DNA of 64,000 nt from contig SPJS01000065.1 in NCBI GenBank assembly GCA_006844705.1, positions 1-64,000 of the forward strand, written 5' to 3'. Position 1 is the stretch's first letter. The number at the start of each line of letters is the position of its first letter. Position numbers and translations under genes: made by a program. The stretch comes from Methylococcaceae bacterium (GTDB lineage: Bacteria > Pseudomonadota > Gammaproteobacteria > Methylococcales > Methylomonadaceae). Shown here one piece after another: positions 23,120-33,447 of the stretch. The notes beneath the pieces were generated by a model that did no database searches, was not told the DNA's origin, and saw nothing but the letters and a program-made list of their open reading frames with translations.

Positions 23120-24598
23120 CTAATTTAACTCATACTTACGCAATTTCTCGACTAAGGTCGTACGCCTCATATTAAGTTTTTTTGCCGCATGAGCGACAAC
23201 GCCATTACATTCATCAAGGGCTTGCTTGATTAAACCACTTTCCAGGTCACTCAGATATTCTTTAAGATCAAGCCCTTGAGTCGGTATATTTGGCAACACC
23301 TGAACAGCTTCACTTGCCGTAGTATCAACAGACACTTGAATTTTCTCCACTGAATTTGAAATCGGCTCGCCCTTAATTTCAGGCACAACTTCAGCGATTT
23401 GAAACCCCTCAGGGACGTCATAACCCTGGAATTTTTCAGGAAGCCCAGCTACATCAACCTGGCCATCAGGATACAATATCGCCAGTCGTTCAATAAGGTT
23501 AGCCAACTCTCTAATATTACCGGGCCAGTTATGTTGCATTAACAGGCCGACAACCTGGTTATTCAAACTTACATTTCCTCTACCCTGTCGTTTCATCCTT
23601 GAAATGATATGTTGGACAAGATAGGGAATATCTTCAATACGTTCTCGTAATGCAGATAATTCAATCGGAAACACATTCAGGCGATAAAACAAATCCTCAC
23701 GAAATTTATTTTCCTCAATCGCGCCTTCAAGGTCACGATGTGTTGCTGCAATTACCCTCACATCGCAATCAATTGTTTTATTACTGCCTACTCTCTCAAA
23801 CGTTCTTTCCTGAAGTACACGTAGTAACTTAACCTGCATGGGCATAGGCATATCACCAATTTCATCCAGAAAAAGGGTGCCTCCTTCAGCCATTTCAAAA
23901 CGGCCTTGCCTGGCACTTAAAGCCCCGGTAAATGCGCCTTTTTCATGTCCAAAAAGTTCACTTTCCAATAATTCTCCAGGAATCGCTCCACAATTAACAG
24001 GCACAAAAGGTTTGTCCTTACGTAAAGATTCCTTGTGGATGGCCTGAGCGACGACCTCTTTCCCCGTGCCTGATTCACCAAGAATCAACACAGTCGCATC
24101 AGAGCATGCGACCTGTTCAATTAACCTGCGAGTTTGCCTTATATTTTTACTATTTCCTGCTAATCCCTTTTGAGACACTGTCTTTCCAGCAGAAAGTGTT
24201 GAATGATGAGAGGGGAAGTCTTTTGGGGTAAGAAATTGCGAAATGATGTGTTGTGAGGTAGGCCATTCCAAGACTTTATGTACCGTTTTATAGATTGAAC
24301 TTGAAACCTGATTCGATTTATTTTTTTCAATCAATAAAAACAAACGTGACTGTGGGAGATTTTCTATCGCAGCCTGAACAACTGCACCATGTCTCTCACC
24401 ATAGCCAATGAAAACCAAATCAGCATGATCACATTGCTGAAAATTGTTTTCTAGAATTTGATATGTTTGAACATCAACAGAATATTCAAGAAAGCTAAAA
24501 ATCGCCTCAAACTGATGCATTCTTTCCTTATTTTCATCGATAAGTAGAACGTTTCCTTTGTTTGAGCTGTTATCAGAAAAAAAAGCTTCAGCACTCAT
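23120..24598 (-). CDS. fleQ: sigma-54-dependent flagellar regulator FleQ (FlrA)
   Basis: FleQ-type proteins are the top regulators of flagellar genes and, in Pseudomonas, switch to exopolysaccharide genes on binding c-di-GMP. The 492-residue protein has an N-terminal receiver-like domain without a clear phosphoacceptor (about 15-125), then an AAA+ domain (about 155-390) with Walker A GESGTGKE, the sigma-54 contact loop GAFTGA and Walker [10 protein letters not shown] Fis-type helix-turn-helix follows (about 450-490, [16 protein letters not shown]). All are intact. It is convergent with soxZ, 7 bp apart. Confidence 0.93.
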   Translation of the reverse strand: MSAEAFFSDNSSNKGNVLLIDENKERMHQFEAIFSFLEYSVDVQTYQILENNFQQCDHADLVFIGYGERHGAVVQAAIENLPQSRLFLLIEKNKSNQVSSSIYKTVHKVLEWPTSQHIISQFLTPKDFPSHHSTLSAGKTVSQKGLAGNSKNIRQTRRLIEQVACSDATVLILGESGTGKEVVAQAIHKESLRKDKPFVPVNCGAIPGELLESELFGHEKGAFTGALSARQGRFEMAEGGTLFLDEIGDMPMPMQVKLLRVLQERTFERVGSNKTIDCDVRVIAATHRDLEGAIEENKFREDLFYRLNVFPIELSALRERIEDIPYLVQHIISRMKRQGRGNVSLNNQVVGLLMQHNWPGNIRELANLIERLAILYPDGQVDVAGLPEKFQGYDVPEGFQIAEVVPEIKGEPISNSVEKIQVSVDTTASEAVQVLPNIPTQGLDLKEYLSDLESGLIKQALDECNGVVAHAAKKLNMRRTTLVEKLRKYELN

Positions 24599-24943
24599 TG
24601 TGTTAATACGATTTCCTTAAATTCGAAAATTTAATTACTGATGAAAATGTTTTTTACGTCTATTTAAAGATAGCTCATTACCTGCATTTTGCTGCAATCA
24701 ACCTTAATGTTATGAATACTGTAAATGGCTATTCTGCGAACCCCCTTTAACGCTGGCAGTTGAAAGTTAAGCACCGAAAGTTAATATTGTCAAAAAAGTA
24801 GAATATTTAATCATTTATGTTAATAATTTAATGTTGTTTATAAATGTCTAAAATAACCAAATTCGATAATCAACGGGATTTGCTTGACAAATTTTTCACA
24901 ACATAGAAACTAGTGATGTGTTCTTTTAACCTTCACTTCATCC
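24599..24943. other. AT-rich intergenic region between fleQ and the CNNM gene
   Basis: This 345-bp divergent gap must contain the fleQ promoter and that of the CNNM gene. It holds a 9-bp direct repeat (listed separately) and TTGACA at 24884-24889, with no clear -10 element at proper spacing. No RNA or small coding sequence was recognised. Confidence 0.5.
24762..24784. repeat. direct repeat GAAAGTTAA, two copies
   Basis: GAAAGTTAA occurs at 24762-24770 and 24776-24784, 14 bp apart centre to centre, upstream of fleQ. It could be a tandem activator-binding site or chance in AT-rich DNA. Confidence 0.3.
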
Positions 24944-26188
24944 TTGAACGAATTATCTCTGGAAATTCTTTTTAGCCTTCTGGCTCTTCTTGTTTTACTT
25001 TCTGCTTTTTTTTCCGGCTCTGAAACCGCTTTAATGGCATTAAACCGTTATCGGTTGCAACATTTGGTAAAGCAAAAGAAACGGGGCGCGATTAAAGCAA
25101 GCCGCCTGCTTGCCCGACCCGACAGGCTTATTGGGCTCATTCTGTTAGGCAATAATTTTGTAAACAACCTGGCAGCTGCTTTAGCTACAGTCGTTGCTAT
25201 TCGCTTAGCTGGCGAACAGGCCATTTTTGCAGCCACATTAATTTTGACGCTTGTAGTCCTTATTTTCGCAGAAGTTACGCCAAAAACACTTGCGGCAATT
25301 AAACCTGAAGTACTCGCCTTTCCGGCCGCCTGGGTCTATACCCCATTATTAAAAGTGTTTTACCCTCTGGTCTGGATTGTTAACCTGATTACAAACCTGT
25401 TACTGAGAATTGTTGGGATCAACGTAAAAAAAATTAAGGAAGAATCCTTAAACAAAGAAGAGTTAAAAACCATCGTTGCAGATGCTGAAAACCTGATGCC
25501 GCCTAGATATCAAAAAATGCTATTAGGTATTCTTGATATGGAAACCGCGTCCGTTGAAGACATTATGACGCCGCGAAACGAAATCATTGGCATTGACCTG
25601 GAAGAACCTATCGAATCGATCATTGCCAATATCAAAGCGACACCGCACACTCGCATGCCGGTATATAAAAAAAGCATTGACCGTGTGATAGGTTTTTTAC
25701 ATATCAGAAAAGTAATCGCACTTGCCTCTTCAGAGGAACTGGATAAACAACATATCACCGATAATTTAATCAAACCGTTCTTTATTCCAGAAAACACGCC
25801 ATTACATAAGCAAATCCAATGTTTTAAAACGGAAAAACTGCGTATCGGGCTGGTTGTTGATGAATACGGTGATGTGCAGGGCCTTGTCACCTTGGATGAC
25901 CTGCTACAGGAAATCATTGGCGAACTGATGGTAGAAGAACCGGATGTCACGCCACAAAAAGATGGCAGTTATATCGTAGACGGCAGTGTCACCATTAGGG
26001 AATTGAACAGAATAACCCAATGGGAACTGCCGACCGAAGGTCCAAAAACGCTGAACGGCTTAATCATTGAATTTTTAGAAAACATTCCTGAAACAGGAAC
26101 CAGTGTTAATTTATACGGCCATAAACTGGAAATTATTAAATGTGATGAAAATACAGTAAAAATTGTAAAATTTCATCCTGCTTCTTAA
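24944..26188 (+). CDS. CNNM/CorB-type membrane protein with CBS pair (HlyC/CorC family)
   Basis: The 414-residue protein has an N-terminal CNNM membrane domain (about 1-165) beginning with SAFFSGSETALMALNRYRL, the family hallmark, then a CBS-pair domain (about 190-325; VEDIMTPRNEIIGIDL and EYGDVQGLVTLDDLLQEI) and a C-terminal CorC_HlyC domain (about 340-414). Such proteins are linked to magnesium transport or tolerance. The start is TTG at 24944; no in-frame ATG is present before the first membrane helix. The substrate cannot be read from sequence. Confidence 0.88.
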   Translation: MNELSLEILFSLLALLVLLSAFFSGSETALMALNRYRLQHLVKQKKRGAIKASRLLARPDRLIGLILLGNNFVNNLAAALATVVAIRLAGEQAIFAATLILTLVVLIFAEVTPKTLAAIKPEVLAFPAAWVYTPLLKVFYPLVWIVNLITNLLLRIVGINVKKIKEESLNKEELKTIVADAENLMPPRYQKMLLGILDMETASVEDIMTPRNEIIGIDLEEPIESIIANIKATPHTRMPVYKKSIDRVIGFLHIRKVIALASSEELDKQHITDNLIKPFFIPENTPLHKQIQCFKTEKLRIGLVVDEYGDVQGLVTLDDLLQEIIGELMVEEPDVTPQKDGSYIVDGSVTIRELNRITQWELPTEGPKTLNGLIIEFLENIPETGTSVNLYGHKLEIIKCDENTVKIVKFHPAS

Positions 26189-26306
26189 CAGTCTCTTTAA
26201 TCACATCATCAGCCTGGGGTATGTTTTATGTGACTGTTTTGTGCATCACAGTTTGCACCAGCAAAATGTAGATTTGTGTCTATACTAATTTACAGAATAG
26301 GGTGCC

Positions 26307-26951
26307 GTGCAAAACCAAATGCCTAAATTTACTGTATTTTTTAAAGATAAAGCCATAGATTCAAAAATCTTCGATGATGGTGTAATTCATATTGGGAGTG
26401 ACGATACCAATGATCTCACCGTGGATAGCCTGGCTGTCGCTCCTGCGCACGCTGTTGTCAATATTAAAGACAATGCGGCGTTAATTAAACAACTTAATAA
26501 TGATTTTCCGCTCATCATAAATGAAACGAAGACCAATGAAGCCTTCCTGCAAAATAACGATGTTATTAATATTGGCAAGCACTCGATCGTTTTCAGTGAA
26601 ACTGAATCTATAAATAATTTCCCGGCGAAAAATTTAATAGATAGCGACGTCGCAAACCTCAATAATAAGCTTGATGATAGGGATGCCAACAGCGAAGCAA
26701 CTCTGCAAATGATGAATGGCCCACATATTGGTCGTATTCTTACTTTAAAGAAAACAATGACCCGGATTGGAAACAAAAACTCCGGAGTTGTAATTATCAC
26801 TCGACGAAAAGAAGGCTACTTTATCGCTGCTCTGGACAATCAGCAACACCAAAAAGTCAATGCTGAACCGTTAGGAGATAAGGCAATTCTTCTGCATAAC
26901 AACGATATCATTGCTGTGGATAATACCCAAATGCAGTTTTTTATTGCTTAA
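26307..26951 (+). CDS. protein with two FHA-like domains
   Basis: FHA domains bind phosphothreonine peptides and serve as signalling adaptors. This 214-residue protein has an FHA-like region at about 5-85 (IHIGSDDTNDLTVDS and APAHAVV) and a second at about 125-214 (ILTLKKTMTRIGNKNSGVVI). Key Arg and Ser residues are only partly preserved in the first copy, so one may be structural. Two starts are possible: GTG at 26307 or ATG at 26319. A PilZ gene follows 13 bp later, which suggests joint regulation of some c-di-GMP or phosphorylation-linked process. Confidence 0.78.
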   Translation: MQNQMPKFTVFFKDKAIDSKIFDDGVIHIGSDDTNDLTVDSLAVAPAHAVVNIKDNAALIKQLNNDFPLIINETKTNEAFLQNNDVINIGKHSIVFSETESINNFPAKNLIDSDVANLNNKLDDRDANSEATLQMMNGPHIGRILTLKKTMTRIGNKNSGVVIITRRKEGYFIAALDNQQHQKVNAEPLGDKAILLHNNDIIAVDNTQMQFFIA

Positions 26952-26964
26952 CCGTGGGCTCAGC

Positions 26965-27336
26965 ATGAAATTTGACAATACGGACGAGAAGCGACAATTT
27001 CATCGAATTTTATATAATGCCAAAGCAAAGCTAGCCGTTGAGGACCAGTTTATTCCCTGCAAAATCATGGATTTATCTTTGAATGGATGTATGCTGAAAA
27101 TTGATCAATTCCATCTGCTTATGCCGGATAAGCATTATCAGCTTTACCTTGAGTTATCTGATGATAGAGAAATTACAATGAAACTTAGCTTACGTCATCA
27201 ACAAGAGAATATGGCAGGACTTCAATGCGAACATATTGATATCGACAGCATTTCTCAATTACGCCGGATTGTGGAATTAAACCTGGGAGATGGAGACATA
27301 CTTGAAAGAGATTTAAATAAATTATTTCGTGAATAA
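26965..27336 (+). CDS. single-domain PilZ protein (c-di-GMP receptor)
   Basis: A 123-residue PilZ protein. The c-di-GMP-binding signature is present as RQFHR (RxxxR) near residue 9 and DLSLNGC (D/NxSxxG) about 30 residues later. The start was placed at the ATG at 26965; a longer reading from 26911 overlaps the FHA gene and adds an unlikely hydrophobic leader. PilZ proteins of this size usually act as adaptors for motility or secretion. The gene forms a pair with the FHA protein. Confidence 0.88.
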   Translation: MKFDNTDEKRQFHRILYNAKAKLAVEDQFIPCKIMDLSLNGCMLKIDQFHLLMPDKHYQLYLELSDDREITMKLSLRHQQENMAGLQCEHIDIDSISQLRRIVELNLGDGDILERDLNKLFRE

Positions 27337-27341
27337 CTTGT

Positions 27342-28718
27342 TTACTCTCCTTGCAACTCCTGTATCACGTCCAGCAACTCCTGCACATTGCTCACCGCAT
27401 CAACCTTGAGCCCGGCAATCTGTTGTCTTGGCTTGTTTCCTTTGGGAATTACCGCGCGTTTAAAGCCATGTTTAGCCGCCTCATTCAAGCGTGCCTGGCC
27501 ATTAGCGACCGGGCGGATTTCACCATTAAGGCCAATTTCTCCAAAAAACACTGCCTGTAAAGGCATGACCCGATCCTTCAAACTGGACACGATGCCCACC
27601 AGTATCGCCATATCTGAACTGGTTTCGCTAACTTTAATGCCACCGACAACATTAGTATAGATTTCATCATTGCCGGTAAATACGCCACCGTGGCGTGCTA
27701 GTACGGCCAGTAACATCGCCAGACGATTTTGATCCAGACCCACAGCCAGACGACGCGGGTTTCCGTATTGACTTTCCGTTACCAGCGCCTGAATTTCAAC
27801 CAGTAATGGACGTGTGCCTTCCCACAGGACTGTCACAACACTGCCCGGTGAAGGTTTGTCTGCACGGGATAAAAACATGGCGGAAGGATTACTAACTTCT
27901 TTCAATCCGGTGCTTTCCATAGCAAAAAAGCCCAACTCGCCTACGCTGCCAAAGCGGTTTTTATCCGAACGCAATACTCGAAACCTGGCATCATCGGTAG
28001 ATGACAGCACCACTTGGGCATCTACAATATGACTTAAGGTCATGGGTCCAGCCAGGGACTGATCTTTAGTCACATGGCCCACCATAAAAATACTGACCTG
28101 ATGGCGTTTGGCAAACTGTGTCAGCAGGCTGGCCGATTCTCTGACCTGGGATACCGAACCCGGAGCAGAATCAGTATCTGCTGAAAACATGACCTGAATG
28201 GAATCAATAATGACCACCTGAGGCTGTTCAGTCTCCAGCGTCTGGGTAATCTGCTGCACCGAAGTTTCTGCCAGCATTTTGATATTATCCGTCCTCAGAT
28301 TCAATCGATGGGCACGTTCGGCAATCTGTTGCAGAGACTCTTCTCCGGACACATACAGCACAGAAATATCAGATAACGCAATATTGGCAATGGTCTGCAA
28401 CAGGATGGTGCTTTTACCAGCACCGGGAGCACCTCCAATCAACACCACACTGCCTTTGACGATGCCGCCCCCCAACACGCGATCGAATTCTTTCAGCCCG
28501 GTGAAAATGCGTTCAGCCTGAGCGATATCAACGTCTGACAAATATTGCACTTCACTGCGGCTGCCGGCATAACCACTGCTCCGCGTGCTGCCTGCAGAAG
28601 ACAGTTGTACTTCCTTGACCGTGTTCCATTGCCCGCATGCCGTGCACTGCCCAGTCCAGCGAGGATAATCCGCACCACATTCTGTGCACACAAAGGCTGT
28701 CTTGGATTTTTTGGCCAT
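27342..28718 (-). CDS. radA: DNA repair protein RadA
   Basis: RadA is a RecA-like helicase that extends branches in recombination intermediates. The 458-residue protein has the N-terminal zinc finger CTECGADYPRWTGQCTACG, Walker A GGAPGAGKST, the RadA-specific KNRFG motif in RSDKNRFGSVGELGFF, and a C-terminal Lon-like domain (about 290-450). All motifs are intact. It starts at the last base of alr, continuing the dnaB-alr-radA run. Confidence 0.98.
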   Translation of the reverse strand: MAKKSKTAFVCTECGADYPRWTGQCTACGQWNTVKEVQLSSAGSTRSSGYAGSRSEVQYLSDVDIAQAERIFTGLKEFDRVLGGGIVKGSVVLIGGAPGAGKSTILLQTIANIALSDISVLYVSGEESLQQIAERAHRLNLRTDNIKMLAETSVQQITQTLETEQPQVVIIDSIQVMFSADTDSAPGSVSQVRESASLLTQFAKRHQVSIFMVGHVTKDQSLAGPMTLSHIVDAQVVLSSTDDARFRVLRSDKNRFGSVGELGFFAMESTGLKEVSNPSAMFLSRADKPSPGSVVTVLWEGTRPLLVEIQALVTESQYGNPRRLAVGLDQNRLAMLLAVLARHGGVFTGNDEIYTNVVGGIKVSETSSDMAILVGIVSSLKDRVMPLQAVFFGEIGLNGEIRPVANGQARLNEAAKHGFKRAVIPKGNKPRQQIAGLKVDAVSNVQELLDVIQELQGE

Positions 28719-29797
28719 CAGCTTTCTACAATCTGGACTCTTTGAGTAATTCCGCAGATCAATGTATAGGGAATGGTCGCAGCGGCTTTGGCTATCTCTT
28801 CCACCGGCAAGCCATCACCCCATAAGGTCACAGGATCACCTATCTGTGCCTCTGGTGCGCCATGCAAGTCAACCGTAATCATGTCCATAGATACGCGCCC
28901 AATCAAGGGTACCACGCGATCGTTGACCCGTACCGGTGCTTGCGGGCTTATATGACGAGGATAGCCGTCACCATAACCAACCGCAATCACGCCGAGCCGA
29001 GTATCAACAGGCGCCTGCCAGCTTGAACCGTAGCCGACAGTATCTCCTTTTCTCAGCTGCTTAACCGCAATCAGACGCGAATGCAGGCCCATCACCGGTT
29101 TTAATCCCAGTTCTGTTGCAGATAGATCCGGAAAAGGCGAGCAACCATACAACATCAAACCGGGACGCACCCACTCAGCAAGAGACTGTTGCCAGCCCAG
29201 AATCGCAGCGGAATTTGCGATGCTGCATTCTCCAGATAAACCATTAATCGTGTGGCGAAACACATCAATCTGATTAACTGTTTTATTATCCTCACGGTCA
29301 TCAGCGTTAGCCAGGTGAGTCATCAAGCCAGGTGCTTGTTTCAAACAGCGACAACGGGTTAAAGCTTGATAAGCCGATTGAAATTCCTCTGGACGTAATC
29401 CCAACCGACTCATACCGGTATCCATCTTTAGCCACACCGAGATAACTTGTGAAGCATCCACGTGCTGCAACATTGGAATTTGCTCGGGCATATGCACGAC
29501 TGTATCCAGGTGAAAACTGAGCTGCTCATCCAGCTCCTGCCTGTTCACAAAGCCTTCAAGCACCGTAATCGGCCGGTTGAAACCCGCTTTGCGCAATCGC
29601 ACGCCTTCATCGGTCCGCGCCACTGCCACTGCATCCACTTGTGACTCAATCGCATGGGCGATTCGTCCCAGCCCGTGCCCATAAGCATTGGCCTTGATCA
29701 CCGCCATCACTTTGGAATGCGGCGCATACTTGCGGACGATATTCAGGTTATTAAGCAAGGCCTCCAGATCCAGCTGCGCATAAGCGGCAGGAATCAT
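28718..29797 (-). CDS. alr: alanine racemase
   Basis: Alr interconverts L- and D-alanine for peptidoglycan synthesis. The 359-residue PLP enzyme has the cofactor lysine in VIKANAYGHGLG and the catalytic Tyr in VGYGSSWQAP. It also carries the conserved LMLYGCSP, GYGDGYPRH and GRVSMDMITVDL segments. The start overlaps the dnaB stop by 4 bp, and radA follows with a 1-bp overlap. Confidence 0.97.
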   Translation of the reverse strand: MIPAAYAQLDLEALLNNLNIVRKYAPHSKVMAVIKANAYGHGLGRIAHAIESQVDAVAVARTDEGVRLRKAGFNRPITVLEGFVNRQELDEQLSFHLDTVVHMPEQIPMLQHVDASQVISVWLKMDTGMSRLGLRPEEFQSAYQALTRCRCLKQAPGLMTHLANADDREDNKTVNQIDVFRHTINGLSGECSIANSAAILGWQQSLAEWVRPGLMLYGCSPFPDLSATELGLKPVMGLHSRLIAVKQLRKGDTVGYGSSWQAPVDTRLGVIAVGYGDGYPRHISPQAPVRVNDRVVPLIGRVSMDMITVDLHGAPEAQIGDPVTLWGDGLPVEEIAKAAATIPYTLICGITQRVQIVES

Positions 29798-31185
29798 TCA
29801 TATTCCTCGTCGTAACTGGCGCCAGCGAAATTCTCGAAACGGGTGTATTGGCCAAGAAAAGTCAGCCTGACCGTACCCAAAGGCCCGTTACGCTGCTTGC
29901 CGATGATGATTTCGGCGATGCCTTTATCCGGGCTGTCCTCGTTATATACTTCATCTCGATAAACAAACACAATCAAATCGGCGTCCTGCTCAATCGCACC
30001 TGATTCCCGTAAATCAGACATCACCGGACGTTTATTGGGGCGTTGCTCAAGATTACGATTAAGCTGAGACAAGGCAATCACCGGCACATTCAATTCCTTG
30101 GCCAGTGCTTTCAAGCTACGTGAAATATCAGATATCTGTTGCACGCGATTGTCGCCACTAGAAGGTGACTGCATCAGCTGCAAATAGTCGAGCACGATCA
30201 AGCCCAGCTGCCCGTGTTCTCGCGCCAGTCGTCGCGCTCTGGAACGGACCTCAGTCGGAGTCAAGGCGGGCGTATCGTCGATAAACAGCTTGGTATCGGC
30301 CAGCATATTTATCGCCGAAGTTAATCGTGGCCACTCATCATCATCCAGTTTGCCGGTTCTGACTTTATGCTGGTCTATGCGACCCAGAGAAGACATCATC
30401 CGCATGGCCAACGCTTCACCCGGCATCTCCATACTGAACACCGCCACCGGCTTGTCACCCTTGATGGCAATATTTTCCGCCATATTCATTGCAATGGTGG
30501 TCTTCCCCATCGACGGACGACCTGCAACGATAATCAGATCAGCGGGCTGTAATCCGGAGGTTTTTTGGTCAAGATCATTAAATCCGGTACTGGCGCCGGT
30601 AATATCCCCTTCCATCTCAAACAGGGTTTCAATCTTGTCAACCGCATCCGCCAGCAGGGATTTGATCGGGTTGAAGCCACTCCGCCCTCTTTGCCGCTGT
30701 TCGGCAATTTTAAAGACTTCCCGTTCGGCAATTTCGAGCAACTCTGCCGTTTCACGCCCTTCGGTATTAAAGGCCGAGTCTGAAATATCCGTGCCGATAT
30801 GTACCAGTTGGCGCAACACGGATTTATCGCGCACAATGTCCGCATAAGCAACAATATTGGCCGCACTTGGCGTATCTTTGACCAACACCCCCAGATAGGT
30901 GATTCCACCGGCATCTTTAAGGTCTTCCGTGTTATCCAGCATTTCAGACAAGGTAATCACATCAAACGGCTGCTGCTTTTCAGCCAGCTTGGCAATGGTA
31001 GTGAAGATCAACCGGTGTTCCTTGCGATAAAAATCGACTTCAGACACCTTATCGGCCACTTTGTCCCAGGTCTGGTTATCGATCATCAAACCGCCCAACA
31101 CGGACTGCTCGGCCTGTATGGAATGAGGTGGCACCTTCAGGTTGCCCAATGATTTATCGGAATTGATTGAGAGTAATTCTGCCAT
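29794..31185 (-). CDS. dnaB: replicative DNA helicase DnaB
   Basis: DnaB is the hexameric helicase that unwinds DNA ahead of the replication fork. The 463-residue protein has the N-terminal helical domain (about 15-115, with SIQAEQSVLGGLM) and the RecA-like C-terminal domain: Walker A GRPSMGKT, Walker B LIVLDYLQLM and the arginine-finger region. No intein is present. It starts 6 bp after lpxB and overlaps alr by 4 bp. Confidence 0.98.
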   Translation of the reverse strand: MAELLSINSDKSLGNLKVPPHSIQAEQSVLGGLMIDNQTWDKVADKVSEVDFYRKEHRLIFTTIAKLAEKQQPFDVITLSEMLDNTEDLKDAGGITYLGVLVKDTPSAANIVAYADIVRDKSVLRQLVHIGTDISDSAFNTEGRETAELLEIAEREVFKIAEQRQRGRSGFNPIKSLLADAVDKIETLFEMEGDITGASTGFNDLDQKTSGLQPADLIIVAGRPSMGKTTIAMNMAENIAIKGDKPVAVFSMEMPGEALAMRMMSSLGRIDQHKVRTGKLDDDEWPRLTSAINMLADTKLFIDDTPALTPTEVRSRARRLAREHGQLGLIVLDYLQLMQSPSSGDNRVQQISDISRSLKALAKELNVPVIALSQLNRNLEQRPNKRPVMSDLRESGAIEQDADLIVFVYRDEVYNEDSPDKGIAEIIIGKQRNGPLGTVRLTFLGQYTRFENFAGASYDEEYE

Positions 31186-31191
31186 GGCGTG

Positions 31192-32349
31192 TTATTCTGC
31201 CGCAGTCAACATCTGCCAGGCCAGCAATGCCGTATTTCGGCATCCGCCGCCCTGCCCCAGCTTTTGTTTCACTGCTTGTAATTCAGTAAGTTGCGTTTGA
31301 TGATAGACCTTGTCTGTCAATAATTGATTGATTTCCGCCGCTATATTTTCGGCACTGGCTTGATGCTGGATCAATTCTTTAACGACGGCTTTCCCGGCAA
31401 TAATATTAGGCAAACCGATAAAGGGCGTGTTGACCAGCAAACGCCCCAGACGATAAGTCAGTTCAGACAATTTATAAACAATCACCATCGGCACTGTAAG
31501 CAATGATATTTCCAGCGTGGCTGTGCCAGACGTGGTCATCACTGCATCACAACATTGTATGACATCGTAAGGCTGCTGTTTAATCACATTGACCTTTACC
31601 AAAGTGTGTTCAAAATAAGGGGCGATTAAATCATCCGCAATGCTTTCTGCCTGCGGCAACAGAAACTGAATATGAGGATGTTGCCCGCTTAATATGTGCG
31701 CCGCCTGCAGCATCACTGGCAGCATGCGTTTGATTTCATTCAGACGACTGCCAGGCAAGATTCCAACCACTGGCGCATTCTTCTGCAACCCGAATTTCTG
31801 CCTATCTTCCGCTTTACTTTGAAGCGGTTTCACCTTATCCACGGAGGGATGTCCCACATAGCTTACCGGCACATTTTCTGCCTCGTAGAACGTCGTTTCA
31901 AACGGAAAGATCACCGCCATCATGTCAATCGCCTTGCCGTAAGTGACGACGCGTCCCGGCCGCCACGCCCACACTTGCGGGCTGACATAAAACAGCACCT
32001 TTAGACCGGTCTTTTTAGCAAATTGCGCCAGTTTAAGATTGAACTCCTTGTAATCAACGCATACCAGCAAATCAGGTCGTTCATCCTGCAGCAGCCGTTT
32101 CATGCGCTTTAATGCACGACGGATCTCAGGATAATGTTTGATGACTTCGACCACACCAATGACGGCGATCGATGCGGAATCGATAATCACGTCAATCCCG
32201 ACTCGCCGCATGTGTTCTCCGCCCATGCCCAACCCGCGAATATCATGCTGATGCCGCTTAAGTTCATCAAACATGCTGGCGGCATGCTGTTCGCCAGACG
32301 CTTCGCCGGCGCTGAACACCACTTTATAAGGCTGATTTGATTCAGTCAC
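31192..32349 (-). CDS. lpxB: lipid-A-disaccharide synthase
   Basis: LpxB joins UDP-2,3-diacyl-GlcN and lipid X into the lipid A disaccharide on the inner membrane. The 385-residue GT19 protein shows FSAGEASGEQHAASM at the start, YVSPQVWAWRPGRV, GILPGSRLNEI and TSGTATLEISLL, all family hallmarks. The start is ATG or GTG near 32349; the sequence opens directly into the conserved strand. It lies between gnnB and dnaB in an apparent operon, with 3 and 6 bp gaps. Confidence 0.97.
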   Translation of the reverse strand: MTESNQPYKVVFSAGEASGEQHAASMFDELKRHQHDIRGLGMGGEHMRRVGIDVIIDSASIAVIGVVEVIKHYPEIRRALKRMKRLLQDERPDLLVCVDYKEFNLKLAQFAKKTGLKVLFYVSPQVWAWRPGRVVTYGKAIDMMAVIFPFETTFYEAENVPVSYVGHPSVDKVKPLQSKAEDRQKFGLQKNAPVVGILPGSRLNEIKRMLPVMLQAAHILSGQHPHIQFLLPQAESIADDLIAPYFEHTLVKVNVIKQQPYDVIQCCDAVMTTSGTATLEISLLTVPMVIVYKLSELTYRLGRLLVNTPFIGLPNIIAGKAVVKELIQHQASAENIAAEINQLLTDKVYHQTQLTELQAVKQKLGQGGGCRNTALLAWQMLTAAE

Positions 32350-32352
32350 GTA

Positions 32353-33447
32353 TCAGGCAACTACCTTGCGGATATGACTTACAATAAGCTCAACATTGTC
32401 ATCAGAGAGGTGCGAACATATCGGTAATGAAAAGCAGTGTTGTGCGACGGATTCGGTCACCGGCAAACTGACACCGGCACAATCATCCTTGAATACGCTT
32501 TGCTGGTGCAACGGCACCGGATAATATACGGCACACCCAATATTCTCTTTCTGGAGTGCCGCAATCACCTCATCACGACGCTCACTTAGCAAGGTATATT
32601 GATGATAAACGTGGACACTCGTGTCATCCTCATGTGGCGTAGTCAGTGGCAGATCAGCCATCAGTTCTGAATACAGATGTGCAGCATGTCGACGCGACTG
32701 GTTATATTGATTAATACGCTTGAGTTTGGCGCGTAACACCACCGCCTGCATTTCATCAAGACGGCTGTTGAAGCCTACAATATCATGGTAATAACGGACA
32801 TCTGACCCATGGTTACGTAGTTTTTTCAGCATCGCTGCCGTGTCATCAGACTGGGTTACCACCAAGCCGCCATCACCAAATGCCCCAAGGTTTTTACTGG
32901 GGAAAAAACTGAAACCGGCAGCATTGCCAAATGACCCTGTTTGCTTGCCGTCAATGCTGGCACCGAATGATTGAGCACAATCTTCAATCAACTTCAGTCC
33001 GCGTTGCTGACATAACAGGTTAATCGCCGCCATATCCGCTGGTTGTCCGAATAAATGAACCGGCATTACCGCTTTGGTTTTTGGGGAAATGGCCTGTTCA
33101 ATAGTTTCTGCTGTAATGTTAAATGTAGCCGGATCAATATCAACAAATACCGGTGTAGCGCCTACGTATTTGATCGCTTCCGCCGTTGCAATAAATGTAA
33201 ACGCCGAAGTGATGACTTCATCCCCTTCGCCTATACCTTCTGCAAGCAACGCCAGGTGAAGGGCATCGGTACCGGAGGCACAGCCTACTGCATGTTTTAC
33301 ACCTAGATATTCTGCTGCTTCCTGCTCGAATGCGCGCATGTTCGGGCCCATAATAAATGCACAGTTTTGCATCGTCTCCGCAAGTCCGGCTTCCACTTCC
33401 TGCTTTATTTCTGCATATTGGTCTTTAAGATTGACCATTGGAATCAT
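32353..33447 (-). CDS. gnnB: DegT-family PLP aminotransferase, likely GnnB
   Basis: The 364-residue DegT/DnrJ/EryC1 enzyme has FFPSKNLGAFGDGG (PLP lysine in the SKN segment), EDCAQSFGASIDG and GFNSRLDEMQA, all typical. In Acidithiobacillus ferrooxidans a DegT aminotransferase (GnnB) works with a Gfo/Idh dehydrogenase (GnnA) to make UDP-GlcNAc3N, which gives amide-linked lipid A. Here it sits between a Gfo/Idh gene and lpxB, which supports that role. The substrate is not proven; other amino sugars are possible. AGGAG upstream of the ATG at 33447 fixes the start. Confidence 0.8.
   Translation of the reverse strand: MIPMVNLKDQYAEIKQEVEAGLAETMQNCAFIMGPNMRAFEQEAAEYLGVKHAVGCASGTDALHLALLAEGIGEGDEVITSAFTFIATAEAIKYVGATPVFVDIDPATFNITAETIEQAISPKTKAVMPVHLFGQPADMAAINLLCQQRGLKLIEDCAQSFGASIDGKQTGSFGNAAGFSFFPSKNLGAFGDGGLVVTQSDDTAAMLKKLRNHGSDVRYYHDIVGFNSRLDEMQAVVLRAKLKRINQYNQSRRHAAHLYSELMADLPLTTPHEDDTSVHVYHQYTLLSERRDEVIAALQKENIGCAVYYPVPLHQQSVFKDDCAGVSLPVTESVAQHCFSLPICSHLSDDNVELIVSHIRKVVA

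Noticed and set aside
24755..24775. Sigma-54 promoter upstream of fleQ
   Set aside because: The GG and GC pairs are not separated by the required 10 bases.
30290..30847. 185-codon reading frame opposite dnaB
   Set aside because: It is an antisense shadow of a strongly conserved gene, with no recognisable domain.
29794..31185. Intein in dnaB
   Set aside because: Length (463 residues) and motif order are normal.
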